From Terfezia claveryi (lineage: Eukaryota > Ascomycota > Pezizomycetes > Pezizales > Pezizaceae), in the NCBI GenBank assembly GCA_015179025.1, contig WHUX01000086.1, forward strand, positions 1-64,000: 64,000 nt of DNA. Direction: 5' to 3'. Below, piece after piece: positions 9,986-21,020 of the stretch (its first letter is position 1; every line of letters begins with the position of its first letter). The notes under the pieces are model-generated. The model worked only from the letters and a program-made list of their open reading frames with translations, did not search any database and had not been told where the DNA came from. The position numbers and the translations under genes were made by a program.

Positions 9986-10625
9986 TGTTGAAAATAATCA
10001 TTTCCTTTCGATATAGTTAAGTATTTCCATACAATACATCGTTCTCTTTTACGATTACTTCCACATCATGCTGATACCCAATATGGACACTTGCTACCCG
10101 ATTAAGGACTTCTGTATTATTTCTTTCACATGTGTTCACATGTCGTTCACATGTTCTTATTATCTTCGCTTACTTTCCTAACTTAGTATCTATTATCATT
10201 GCATGATGCTGCTTTACTACTTAAGGCTACTGCTTACTTGTCTCAGTTGTCATGACTCAACGATCACCACTTCTATGACTTTCTGTTATAATCGTTGACT
10301 CATATTACTGTCTCAGTCGCACACCTCTATGTATTTCTTCATTCACATGTGCACGATATACTATTCTTAGGTTATGTAACTTAGACTTTCTTACTAGATC
10401 TTTACCCTTAACTCGTAACATTATATACGAGCTTCCTACTCCTGTATCTAGTTCTATACACTTCTCGATTAGACTCAATAAGACTGTCTACTCTCGACAT
10501 AGTTCAACTATCTGCTCTCTCGCACTTCTGCTCGCTCGAACTCTCTGCTTAATAGCACTACTGTCCACCGCTACTACCTCCGTAATTACTACCGCAATAC
10601 CTCCGCTCATAGTAACCTTTCAATA
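9986..10625 (+). repeat. 5' LTR of Copia C
   Basis: 640 bp, starting TGTTGAAA and ending TTTCAATA (inverted ends, the last CA changed to TA). A TATA-like ATTATATACG lies near 10418. It is 33 bp longer than the 3' LTR because the latter lacks a stretch of CTCTC/GCTCG-rich sequence near 10510-10550. Confidence 0.93.
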
Positions 10626-10639
10626 GGTTATGAGCCCGG
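10626..10639 (+). promoter_or_regulatory. Primer binding site for half-tRNA-iMet (Copia C)
   Basis: GGTTATGAGCCCGG starts at the first base after the 5' LTR. Its reverse complement, CCGGGCTCATAACC, is the anticodon arm of initiator tRNA-Met (CAT anticodon within GCTCATAACC) rather than a tRNA 3' end. Priming from an internally cut initiator tRNA is known for Drosophila copia and some fungal Copia elements. Confidence 0.8.
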
Positions 10640-10702
10640 AATAGCTCAGGACAACTCGATAACTTTCTCGCATTCACCTTCCCTCCCACACATATCTATA
10701 CA

Positions 10703-11714
10703 ATGGCATCTGGTTCTGGTTCTGGTGGTAAAGGAAAGGCTGTACCTTCTATCTTCCGACCACCGAAAGACTTCAAGCCTATTCCAGTCAAACTCAATAA
10801 TATTGAGTCACTTACCGGCAAAGACAACTACGAAGACTGGGCTGATACTGTCAAGATGATTATGAGAAGCATGGGTTGTAAGGAACTCGTTATTGAAGGA
10901 CTTAAACCTGCGATAGATGTGACACAAGAAGAGAAAGAACTCTTCGCAGCAATGGAAAATCAAGCTATCCTCATGCTAATACAGGTTATCAGCAAACCTA
11001 TACTGAAGGTCGTCTCTAAGTTTGATTCACCACACGAAATCTGGACTCATCTTAAAGACCAGTATTACTGTGATACTCCATTCTCTTTCGTACATCAACT
11101 GCGCATACTCTTCACCTTAGCCTCAACCTATACTCCTACTACCTCCTTCGCCGACTTCATTGAGCAATATGAGACTAAGTGGTCTCGACTTTACTCTCTC
11201 ACTGGCTATTCAGATGAATATCGCAAATCCCTCCGCACTTTCCTTGATAAGGACGAAGCCAAAAGGGACATCCTCCTCTCCTTCCTCATCGAACATCACT
11301 CTAATATAGTCAACAACCTCTCAACTAAGTCCGACCTTACATATGCCGATGCAAAATTACGACTCCTCTCTGTTGGTTCCGAAATGAAAAACGGGATACT
11401 GCTCTCTCTGCCTCCTTCAAGAAGAAAGGCAAGCCTCAATAGCAGCAATCACAACAACAGAACAAGGACTCTGATGTGGAATGCACCTATTGCAAAAGCA
11501 TCAACTCGGTAAATATACAGGTCATACATGGCAGAAGTGCCAGAAGTTGAAGAAGTCAAACGAAGATAAGAAGAAGGACAAAAAGAAGGAAGATAAGAAG
11601 GAACAGGCTCTTATCGTTGGCAGCTCTGGTAGCTCCAAAGACGAGGCTCTCAGCGTCAGTAACCCATCCCGAAAAACTATTGGAAATTCGATACAGCGTG
11701 CAGTGCTCACATGA
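10703..11714 (+). pseudogene. Copia C gag with zinc knuckle (frameshifted)
   Basis: The ATG at 10703 follows the PBS by 63 bp. The N-terminal part is Ser/Gly/Lys-rich; the gag core (GKDNYEDWADTVKMIM, SPHEIWTHLKDQY, IEQYETKWSRLYSL) is the UBN2/retrotran-gag type found in Copia. The frame ends at 11512, but the knuckle is split: its first half (CTYCK) is read in the first frame and its second half (GHTWQKCQKL) in another frame, open 11481-11714, so one or more small indels lie near 11500. A long Lys/Asp/Glu run follows (about 11560-11605). Copia normally makes gag and pol in one frame, and the later protease returns to the original frame. Confidence 0.88.
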
Positions 11715-13614
11715 CCAATGACATAGGACACTTCGAGAACTTTTCAGAGGATAGTGGAACTGTAGAAGGAGCAGGCAATAATCTCCTTGAAGCTAAAGGA
11801 AAAGGGACAGTCCTTCTTAACTGTCTACTCCCTAACGGCTCTACTTCCACTGTTCGTCTTGTCAATGTCCGATATGTTCCTTCTCTTGGTCACTCACTGT
11901 TTTCTTAGAATGCTGTTCGATCTCGTCTTTCCACTTTTTCTACGGACTCTGGGTTTCATGTTACGAAGAAAGGCAATGATTCTGTATTATTTATGGTGGA
12001 ATTTGTTGGAAGTCTCCCGTTTATTATTGAGTCAAATGAAAAGGCATTGGTTTCTTCCTCTCGAAAAACAATCGATTACTGGCATCAGTCATTCGGTCAT
12101 CAAGCCATTACTGTCCTCAAGCATAAAGAACTCTACTCTGATGGTGATATTCTCCCAACACCCCCTGATAACTATCATTGCGAGCCATGCATACTCGCCA
12201 AATCTACTCACTCTGTCCCTAAGTCTACAACATCTCGTGCCTCCAATATTCTCAAACTTATTCACTCAGATCTTAGTGGTAAACTCCCCACACCTTCTTT
12301 TGGTGGAGCAAGCTACTTCATCACACTCATTGATGACTACTCTCGTGCTTCCTGGGTCTACTTCCTTAAACAGAAATCCGACTCAACCAAATCAATCCAA
12401 GACTTTGTTACCTTGGTTGAAAAGCAAACATCACACCATGTTAAACGGTTTTGTACTGATAATGGTGGAGAGTATGTTAACAAAGATCTTGAACAGTTCT
12501 TTAAGTCAAAAGGCATCTTGCATGAACTAACGCCCCCTTACTCTCATGAATCTAATGGTGTAGCTGAACGCTTCAACCGAACAATACAGAACATGATGAG
12601 GGCTATGTTGACGAATATGGACAAAAGATTCTGGGCTGAAGCATGCTCAACTTCGACCTATCTCCGAAATCGGTCACCTCATAGTGCTGTCAAAGGGAAG
12701 ACTCCCTACGAGGTTTTTCACGGCAATAAACCTACCATCTCTCACCTTCAACCCTTCGGTAAGGAATGTTATATACACATACCTAAGGAACGACGACCTG
12801 CAGGCAGTAAACTCCTACCACGGGCTGAGAAAGGTATATTCATTGGTTATACTAATAGCACAGCTATCTACAAGGTCCATGTACCTTCTAGAAAGCATAC
12901 TTATACAGTTCGAGCACAAGATGTTATTTTCGGACCGAGTACAACTCCAGAAGGGGTACCTCCACCTACATCTAACTCGACTAATCCATCACGGTCACCA
13001 ACTACGAATACTGCTTCTCCTCCTACTTCTCCACTTGAAGTAATCCCATACACTAGCTCAGAATTCCCAAACGAATATCTCTGGCAACAATGGTGTATAC
13101 GAAATCCAAAACAAGCAGAAGAATGGTATTTTAAGGGACACCCACTCGTTCATAAAGCATGGTTCCCTGGTATGACCCTTTCCCATCCGACTGAAACAAC
13201 ATCGGACACAACTACTTCCTTACCACCTATTCCTCCAACATCAACTGCAACGTCATCCTCTCCTCCACCAGCTCCTAGACTTATATCCAAACCAACTCCA
13301 CAAGTTCACCTACCTCCTCCACCTCAAAATTGAGATGAATATTCACCACTCACTTCACTTCCTCAAGACCTTCGACAATCTTTACCTGATGACTCCAACG
13401 ATGGAAACTTCACCCTAATCGTTAGTAGAAAAATAGTTAGACCTACAACCATTACCAAGGCAGGTCGAGCTGTTTTCAAGCCAATAAAATTCGGAACTGC
13501 ACAAGCTCCCATTGTCCCTATAATTGGTACAAAGATACAGTTTGATGGTCGATCTAGATTAATCGAAGACCTACCTGAAGTCTTTAATGAGGATAAGAAG
13601 AAGATAAAGTGTTG
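11660..13614 (+). pseudogene. Copia C protease and integrase
   Basis: One frame runs from about 11660 to 13614, interrupted by TAG 11906-11908 (likely Trp) and TGA 13331-13333 (likely Arg). The protease active site appears as FDTACSAHM (11687 onward; DTACS in place of DSGAS, usual in Copia). GAG-pre-integrase: WHQSFGH with CEPCILAKS (H-H-C-C, about 12080-12200). Integrase core: LIHSDLSG, CTDNGGEYVN and SNGVAERFNRT give D, D and E. The C-terminal domain has KGIFIGYTNS and is followed by a Ser/Thr/Pro-rich linker. Confidence 0.92.
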
Positions 13615-14264
13615 ATCGCTTTAGTCTTACAACATGGTGATGAACCTCGAACCTTTAAACAGGCTGTTAATTCACCTGATGAAGAAAAATGGAGAAAGGC
13701 TATGAACGATGAGTTGGAAGCTATGAAGGATCAAGATGTTTGGAAAGTGGTCCAACACTACAGGATAGGAATATTATTGGAAGCAAGTGGGTATTTAAGA
13801 TTAAGCGAGATGCTAATGGGAATATCGATCGGTACAAGGCTCGTCTAGTTGCTCAAGGTTTCTCTCAACAACCCGGCACAGACTTCGATGAAATCTTCTC
13901 TCCTGTTGTCCGATACGACTCTCTCCGCCTCCTTATTGCTTTATCTGCCCACTTCCAATGGGAACCTCAACAAATAGATATCAAAGCAGCCTTCCTTTAC
14001 GGCTCTTTGAATGAAATTATCTACATGCAACTCCCGGAAGGCACCCGGATTGACGGCATGTGTGCTAAACTTAACCGATCCATTTATGGATTAAAGCAGT
14101 CTCCTCGTCAGTGGTATGGACGATTAACATCTTTCCTCCTGACAATAGGTTTCTCTGCTTGTGCCTTTGACCCCTACGTCTTCGTCCATAATCTGGCACA
14201 ATTATACTCGCCCTTTATGTCGACGACATTACTTTATTCGCATATAAAGACTCAGCCATTATGA
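13605..14264 (+). pseudogene. Copia C reverse transcriptase, first part
   Basis: RVT_2-type RT starts in one frame (DEEKWRKAMNDELEAMK, 13609 to about 13750), shifts by one base near 13755 and continues with GSKWVFKIKRDANG, DRYKARLVAQGF, SPVVRYDSLRLLIAL, IDIKAAFLYGSL and NRSIYGLKQSPRQWY. A further one-base shift near 14195 hides the catalytic motif YVDD, readable in another frame at about 14215-14229. All key RT residues can be found, but not in one frame. Confidence 0.92.
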
Positions 14265-15156
14265 AGTCTACCAAACAGTCACTCACACGAGAGTTTAAGT
14301 TAACTGATATGGGTAACTTACATTGGCTTCTAGGAATTCGAATTGAGTATTCTAAGCACAGTATCACACTATCTCAATCCTCCTACATCGACAAGATCCT
14401 CGAACGTTTCGGTATGATGGACTGCAACCCCGTCACTCTTCCTCTTGACTCGAACCATACTCTTCGACAATGCATAGATGAAGATGAGGTTACCGACATC
14501 TCCCTCTATCAACAAATCGTTGGATCACTCATGTATGCAGTTATTGGAACACGTCCTGACCTGGCTTACTCTGTAACTCTTCTCTCACAATTCTCTCACA
14601 AACCATTGAAGGATCATCTGGAGCAGTTAAACGAGTCCTACGCTACCTTAAGGGTACTCGCGATCTTACCTTGACCTACCAACTCGGACAACCTCTTTCA
14701 CTCGAAGGATTTACTGATTCAGACTTTGCTGGATGTCGTGACACTCGACGGTCGACCTCAGGATATATCTTCAAGCTCGCCTCTTGTACTATCTGCTGGA
14801 GATCACAAAAACAAAAATGCGTGACAACCTCCACTACCGAAGCAGAATACATTGCTGGTTCTACTGCTGCTAAACAACAAATTTGGCTTCAGAACGCACT
14901 AAGTGAGCTCTCTATCAAAGATATTCCCTCTGCCCTCTCTTGTGACAATAATGGCTCTATCGACCTGTCTCATAATCCTCGAATCTCCGATAAGTCAAAG
15001 CATATTGATGTTGCTTACCACTTCGTCCGCGAACTCGTTAACTCCGGCACTATCATGCTTTTACACATTCCTAGTGAACACAATCCAGCGGACATATGCA
15101 CAAAAGCCTTTCCTGGTCCACGGTTCTCCTATCTCAAAGGATTAATTATAGGATAA
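14200..15156 (+). pseudogene. Copia C reverse transcriptase end and RNase H
   Basis: After the YVDD the RT thumb continues (GNLHWLLGIRIEYS, YIDKILERFGM, IVGSLMYAVIGTRPDLA) to about 14625, where a one-base shift moves the frame. RNase H follows from about 14640: FTDSDFAGCRDTRRSTSGY, TSTTEAEYIAGS, SLSCDNNGSI and SKHIDVAYHFVRE contain the D-E-D-H set. The stop is at 15154-15156, five bases before the polypurine tract, a normal Copia ending. Confidence 0.92.
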
Positions 15157-15160
15157 CAAG

Positions 15161-15170
15161 TGAGAAGGGG
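15161..15170 (+). promoter_or_regulatory. Polypurine tract of Copia C
   Basis: TGAGAAGGGG immediately precedes the TGTTAAAA start of the 3' LTR; plus-strand DNA priming site by position and composition. Confidence 0.85.
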
Positions 15171-15777
15171 TGTTAAAAATAATCATTTCCTTTCGATATA
15201 GTTAAGTATTTCTATACAATACATCGTTCTCTCTTATGATTACTTCCACATCATGCTGATACCCAATATGGACACTTGCTACCCGATTAAGGACTTCTGT
15301 ATTATTTCTTTCACATGTGTTCACATGTCGTTCACATGTTCTTATTATCTTCACTTACTTTCCTAACTTAGTATCTATTATCGTTGCATGATGCTGCTTT
15401 ACTACTTAAGGCTACTGCTTACTTGTCTCAGTTGTCATGACTCAACGATCACCACTTCTATGACTTTCTGTTATAATCATTGACTCATATTACTGTCTCA
15501 GTCGCACACCTCTATGTATTTCTTCATTCACATGTGCACGATATACTATTCTTAGGTTATGTAACTTAGACTTTCTTACTAGATCTTTACCTTCAACTCG
15601 TAACATTATATACGAGCTTCCTACTCCTGTATCTAGTTCTATACACTTCTCGATTAGACTCAATAAGACTGTCTACTCTCGACATAGTTCAACCATCTGC
15701 TTAATAGCACTACTGTCTACCGCTACTACCTCTGTAATTACTACGGCGATACCTCCGCTCATAGTAACCTTTCAATA
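15171..15777 (+). repeat. 3' LTR of Copia C (33-bp deletion)
   Basis: 607 bp, TGTTAAAA to TTTCAATA. It matches the 5' LTR except for scattered transitions and a 33-bp gap near 15690 between CCATCTGCT and TAATAGC. Direct GCTCTCT/CTCTGCT-type repeats at the gap suggest slippage or short-repeat recombination. Followed by GAAAA. Confidence 0.93.
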
Positions 15778-16604
15778 GAAAACCTCCCCCTTCCTAGCCA
15801 ATTACTGTTGGCACCCCCGATTCGTAGATGCTCTGGCACTCTTGCAGAGAATCTACCCCCTAGCCAAGGAGTTTGCAGCTGGAATTGTGGAGCTCTACTC
15901 TACCTTAAAAGCTGAGTTGGGATATGTACAAGCTAGGCAAGCCGAGTATGCTAATAAATTATAGTTACTAGCCTCTAAGTATCAGTCAGAAGATAAGGTA
16001 TAGCTCTCCAGCCAGCACTTCCAAATAGAACAACCCTCTCATAAGCTAAACCATAAGTTCCTAAAGCCATATGAGGTATTAGAGAATATAGGCACTCATA
16101 CTTACTGGTTAAAGTTCCCTAAAGATATCAAATGCTACCTAGTCATTCATATCTTGGAGATCAAACCAGCCACTAACGATCTTCTTCTTGTGCAAAAGTA
16201 TCCCCTACCTTCTCCTATAGTAATTGCAGGTGAAGAGGAGTAGGAGGTTGAGGAGGTACTGGACTCCAAAAAGTACTATGGGCAAGTTCAGTATAAGGTC
16301 AAGTAGGTAAGGGATAAGGAGACTACCTGGCAACCTATAGAGGATTTAGAGAATGTATAGGATTTGGTTATTCTGTTCCAACAATGATACCTCAGGAAGC
16401 CTCACCCAATCAACTGAGGTTATAACTTTGTGTCATTATTATTATCTTTATTATTTCCTACAGTATAGATAATAGGTCTTCATTATTGTTTAGAGTTGGG
16501 GTTCTTATTCTTACAGTTGTTGTTATTGTTTCCTATATTGATTTTACCAGTTGTCATGCACAAAGCCTCCTTGTCACTGGAGCTCTACTCTAAAGAGGAG
16601 ATAG
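15778..16604 (+). pseudogene. Gypsy G, segment 3: integrase end, chromodomain and 3' UTR
   Basis: Resumes Gypsy G exactly where segment 2 stopped. It aligns with Gypsy B 8410-9257: integrase C-terminus, a chromodomain with several TAG stops (about 16240-16388), the T-rich UTR, and a purine tract before the LTR. Decay is again mainly C-to-T at CpA. Confidence 0.9.
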
Positions 16605-17058
16605 TGTCATAACGATATGCTTGATTATCTTTGTCATTACCTACAATTGCAAGTAATAGGTTATCTCTATCCTGCTTGGCTCCCGAGATAGAGATCTTAG
16701 GAAGCTTATTCCTTCTATTGCCCTGTTCTAGAATTATATATATATATCCCCTGTCCCTTGTACTATTGTTGAATCCCTATCTAATATCTTGTATATCCAA
16801 TATAGGACCTTCCTTCTCCCAGTGCTTGTGTACCTCCCTTGTGCACTTCCTTATTTCATAAACAGCTCTATAGTACAACTGCCTCTTTCTGACACATATG
16901 ACAACTGCTTCCATATATCTCTTGCCTCTTGCCCTTATTCCCCATCCTAGCCTTCCCCTAGTCACATACATAGCATTCCTATGTGTATATTACCATAGCC
17001 CTGCCCTTGCCTCAGCATACTCCTTAGTTACCTTACCTACCCCTACACCTATATTATA
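16605..17058 (+). repeat. 3' LTR of Gypsy G
   Basis: Starts TGTCATAACG and ends TTATA (B: TCACA, two C-to-T changes). The central and 3' parts align with the B LTR (TATATATATCCCCTGTCC, then the block ending CTTGTATATCC). It lacks the GACAC-type palindrome and instead has a decayed TATCACCTGC-type palindrome (about 16635-16662), so it is a distinct LTR subfamily. Confidence 0.85.
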
Positions 17059-17837
17059 GGTAGGGATAAGAGATTGAGAATAAAGTAAGAGTTTTTTTTA
17101 CTTTTGAAGCTTAAAAATATATTAATAAATAGATTGTCTAGTCTACTTGCTAGAGATATTAGTATTCTATTTACTTACTAGTTTGAAACTAAATATGATT
17201 ATAATATAATAATCCTTATTATAAGGATTTCTTCCACCTTTGAAGCTTGGAAACATATTTATATTCTTGAATGTTTGAATGTTTGAATACTAAACCTAAC
17301 ATGCATAGTTCTACCTGATTTCTTAAAATCCCCAACTTTTTGTAAATAAAGAATTTAGATAGAAAAAATTTAGATCTAGAACTTTGCTTTTATACTGACC
17401 TAGAAGAACCATTATGTATAGTTCAGTTACTCTGAATATACTTCCTCCAACAGCGTAATGTTATTTGCCACCCAACTAGACTTCGTGCTTCAGTAGATGT
17501 ATGCATTAAAATTTGGATTTCTCGATATATCATACTCAGTCTACCAATAGTTGGTTATAGTCTATATGTATTGGTTTGTATATTAACTTGAAAGGTGACA
17601 CCGGTCATACTGATGATGTACAATATCATACTTCTGGCAAAGTATAAGATAAGAGAAAACCCATCAAGCTCTCCTACTAACACCTACCATTCCCGCTTTC
17701 ACTACTATATATTCTGTTTCCTTTCATAGTATGTATGATATTTGCTATCTGAATTAGTTGATCCTCATGCATTTGCATAGTAATGCATCAATCAATAGGC
17801 TCTTAAAGGTTTTGCTCCGTGGTTGACAACAGTAATA
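17059..17837. other. AT-rich stretch without recognisable genes
   Basis: No ORF with family motifs, no tRNA and no clear repeat beyond GAATGTTTGAATGTTTGAATA-like runs near 17270. Probably decayed intergenic or TE sequence. Confidence 0.6.
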
Positions 17838-18002
17838 TAGTCTGGTTAACAGTAATAGTGATGTTGAGTTTCGTCTCACGCATAGGGATGTGCCAGGGTC
17901 TTGGCATGAGACTAGTTGCAACGCAGCTTTTGGGTTTCGCAAGAGCCTCTCCTGGGCACGAGACTATGGCCTCGCCGGTGGATAATTACTACAACCAGAC
18001 TA
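17838..18002. repeat. MITE-like inverted repeat (165 bp)
   Basis: TAGTCTGGTT at 17838-17847 is matched by AACCAGACTA at 17993-18002; imperfect pairing (AGTAAT/ATTACT) continues inward. If the outer TA is the duplicated target, Tc1/mariner-type movement is possible. The motif GGCATGAGACTA inside (about 17901-17912) also ends the hairpin MITE at 27797-27904. Confidence 0.5.
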
Positions 18003-18092
18003 GATAATTACTCGTCGCTTCTAGAATAAGCTTTTCCAACGTCAGCTCGGCCTCAGCTCAGTTCAGCTCACTCAGCTTATTCTTCGGGACAG

Positions 18093-20082
18093 ATGGTTCT
18101 TCTCCAAGTTCGTAAAGCTCCTCTGACTCTTCCCGCATCAACTTTTTCGTTCTGGTTGCCCTACCCCTCCACTGCTCCTCCACACGTCAAGTATACCTGT
18201 GCATTCACTCCTAGTGTCCTGGTCATGTCTCTTCTTACACAGCCAAACAGTGGTAGTTACACATCAGCTCTCGTGTGCACCTCCTCCTTCTTTTCATTGA
18301 AGCTAGCTATGCTATTCCACGGCGAATCAACAACCCAATTTCGGTTAAGGCAGCAGGCCCGGCTTCCCCACACGCCGACAGGCCTGCATACCCTACGCAC
18401 ACCGGCTCATAACACTCTGCTCCAGCCTGGTCAAGGCGTCTCCAAGTATGAAACGGCAAGGTTGGTACCGGGTGAGGCCGGTCGTTGTCTGAACACAGGC
18501 GAAATAGATGCTACTCAGGCTGTGAAGATTGAGAAGCCAATTTGCACCGAGACAACTGCATCAACCACCGCCGTACCATTGACGGGGACGACCCTAAACA
18601 CTGTGGAGCCCCCACCTTCAATCCAACTCCCACCTCTCTCCTTACTGTCACCAGAAAGACTACAGGATCTGAGCTGTCTTGCCTCCGAGATGGACCTGAG
18701 TGCCTACTCCACAACGTCAGCTGCCTACTTCCGTTGGCTTCGGAAATACCCCGAGATCCTTTCTGAAGAAAGCCGACTCACTCGTCACTTGGATATACGT
18801 GTCCCCTCTAGTACCAGTTCTAATAGTGCCGAGGCGTGTGCAAAGATGTTCATCAAGGCGATGCCCTCGCCATACCATGATGCAATCGGTCAAAATATGA
18901 GCGCCCAAACGGTGTTGTCCGTACAAAGGGCGGTTGGATGCAGTCCTCAATCGATCGGGTTGCGAGTTGGAGCCTCCGAGTTCAAAGGGTTTGGAGGGCC
19001 TGTGTATGATGGCCGCCTTTCGCGTGTTGCGACCAAAACCCCGGATTTAGCATTGTTGCCAAAAGAAAAGAGATTCCCCACCGTGGCGACTGAGGTCGGT
19101 TTCACTGAAACATGGCAACATTTATTAGAGGATGCCCAGTTATGGTTGTATGGGACCTATGGGAATACGATGTCTGTATTGTTATTTGTTCTTCATGAAG
19201 GTCGGTACATTCCTGATCTCATCACTGGTCATTGGCTAACAAGAGGTGTACTGGAACAGGAGCTCGTGTGAAGCATTATATTGTTGGCACAAGTGGTTCC
19301 ATCATTTCCAAGTCAAAAGCAACCAAACACAAATGGGACTGGCCGTTCTATCAGCCCCAAGAGAATACCAGTTCAGCTAGTAACAACCAGGATGGTATTC
19401 CGCTCAAGATTGCCCTTGCTGATCCATCTTCAGCCCTAATCAGAATCCTTAATCCCAAGAATGCAACGCCCGCTATCTGCAATGCAGCAGAAGCCCTATT
19501 GGCCGACCATTATCTATCGACCAATTCTTCTGGTTCTTTGATACCACCACTGGTTGAACCTATTGACGCTACTGTGTACCTATTCCGTCGCCGACTGGAA
19601 CCCGAGGTTGAACCGGAGCCAGACTGGGTTGATCCTTCCCCGGATGGATATTTCAAGCAGTCGTTGTCATGCCACTTTAGACTTAAATTCATGGAGAATG
19701 ACACTGCCCTTGCTGGCATCCAACCCCTTGTTATACAGCTCAATGAGATTCTGGGTACCATTGACCAGGATGAGTCTAAAGCCATTACCTATGATTTAAA
19801 AGAGCTTGCTGTTGCGATGCTCCAGGAACGCTCACGTATGGAAGAACGCCGGGCACTCGATCGGGCACATGCAGCGGTGAAAGTTTTGCTGGACCAACAG
19901 AAAGGATCAGCTAATAAACGTCCACTTGAGACGCTTGTCAATGCCAATGTGCACTCCCCAGCTAATAGCTTCAAGTATACAAAAAGCAACGTGTAGCGGA
20001 GCAAGATGGATAGAATCCAACTAGTGACGCAAGTGGTTCCGATGCTTCCGATGATGAGGATTGGATGCCTGATACCAGATAA
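18093..20082 (+). pseudogene. REase-fold (PD-(D/E)XK-like) fungal gene, broken, with probable intron
   Basis: The first reading frame (18093-19200) ends in a restriction-endonuclease-like core: a TPDLALL stretch, then PTVATEVGF and a helix ending in DAQLWLYG, followed by a hydrophobic strand MSVLLFVL. This arrangement recalls a fungus-specific family of REase-fold proteins often found near transposons; the usual E-x-K appears as E-V-G, so catalysis is uncertain. The reading continues in another frame after a short intron (for example 19201-19259, containing CTAAC and ending CAG, which restores phase). The second exon (19262-19996) has HKWDWPFYQP, an Asp/Glu/Pro-rich region and a C-terminal coiled coil. 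A further shift near 19975 and one TAG precede an acidic tail (SGSDASDDEDWMPDTR) ending at TAA 20080-20082. The start codon is uncertain. Confidence 0.55.
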
Positions 20083-21020
20083 TCAGGTTGCAAAAAGAAC
20101 TCTTCTATGTGAAGTAGTTTCTTTGGGGTATCTCCCAGCAATATGTATGCTTACACGTACAAATAGTTTATGTGTACATTAATTTACAAGAACATGAGAC
20201 TTCTTTGAAATCTCAGATCCCACGCGCTCAACTAATACTCCTGTGACAAACCACTCGTCAGTAGACCTAGACATCCGTAGGATTAGGCATGGGCACAAGC
20301 CGACTCGCATTTAGTATATTTTGAGGTTCAAAGTTCTTTTTTGTTTTTTTGAAGTCTAGAGTAATGTACTGCGTGACGATCGACATGGGCCCCCTGCACC
20401 ACGCAGCAAACTCTTGATATACCCACCATCCGTTACAATATCCTGACAACGAGAAAAATGAATATAGGCTAAAAACACTCGAAAAATCCAAATTTTATAT
20501 CCCCGGCGCACTCCAATTGACCCTGGATCCTCTGCGCCTCTCGCAGCCTCGGAACCCCACAGCTGTCTGCCGCGGCCTCCCCTCCCACCGTGCCTGCCAC
20601 TACTGTCATGACCACTACTACCAGGGATAGGCTTCCCATAGGTCCAGCCTATAACCTCTATTACTCTAGACAGAGGTCGTTCACTGTATATAGAGCTATG
20701 CATGCTATAAAGTGTGAAAATGTAATTATGCTTTCCAAGCCAGTATACTCGGTATAGAATTTGTGCTATTTTGAGAGCCTTAATGTAGCTATATTCTCGC
20801 CACTGCAAAACTTGAAGCACTGAAGTACTCCCTGATGCGGTGTTTGAAGGTCCGAATATTCTGTAGCCTCTGGATTCTTAAATTCTTTAGTCAACCTCCA
20901 TAGCTCTCGACTTAGCCTCCAGGGCCTCATCAGGTGTGATCCGAAGCTTCTTGCACTCAATATAGCGTAGGTCGAGAGTTTTAAGAGCCCTTAATCTATT
21001 TCTGTGAGGCAGAAGGAAGC
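20083..21020. other. Non-coding stretch with a hAT-TIR-like sequence
   Basis: No convincing ORF. TAGGCATGGGCACAAGCC at 20284-20301 differs at only two positions from the terminal repeat of the hAT-type MITE at 38501-38615, and is followed by a T-run (20337-20351). A matching right end was not found nearby, so this looks like a decayed or truncated copy. Confidence 0.5.

Larger units (their letters stand above)
9986..15777 (+). mobile_element. Copia C: near-complete Ty1/Copia retrotransposon
   Basis: LTRs at 9986-10625 and 15171-15777 start TGTT(G/A)AAA and end TTTCAATA, flanked by the duplication GAAAA (9981-9985 and 15778-15782), and the flanks rejoin Gypsy G. A PBS lies directly after the 5' LTR and a purine tract (15161-15170) directly before the 3' LTR. 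Domain order gag, protease, integrase, RT, RNase H is that of Copia. The coding region has two nonsense codons and about six apparent frameshifts, while the LTRs differ by few transitions plus a 33-bp deletion in the 3' copy. Confidence 0.95.
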
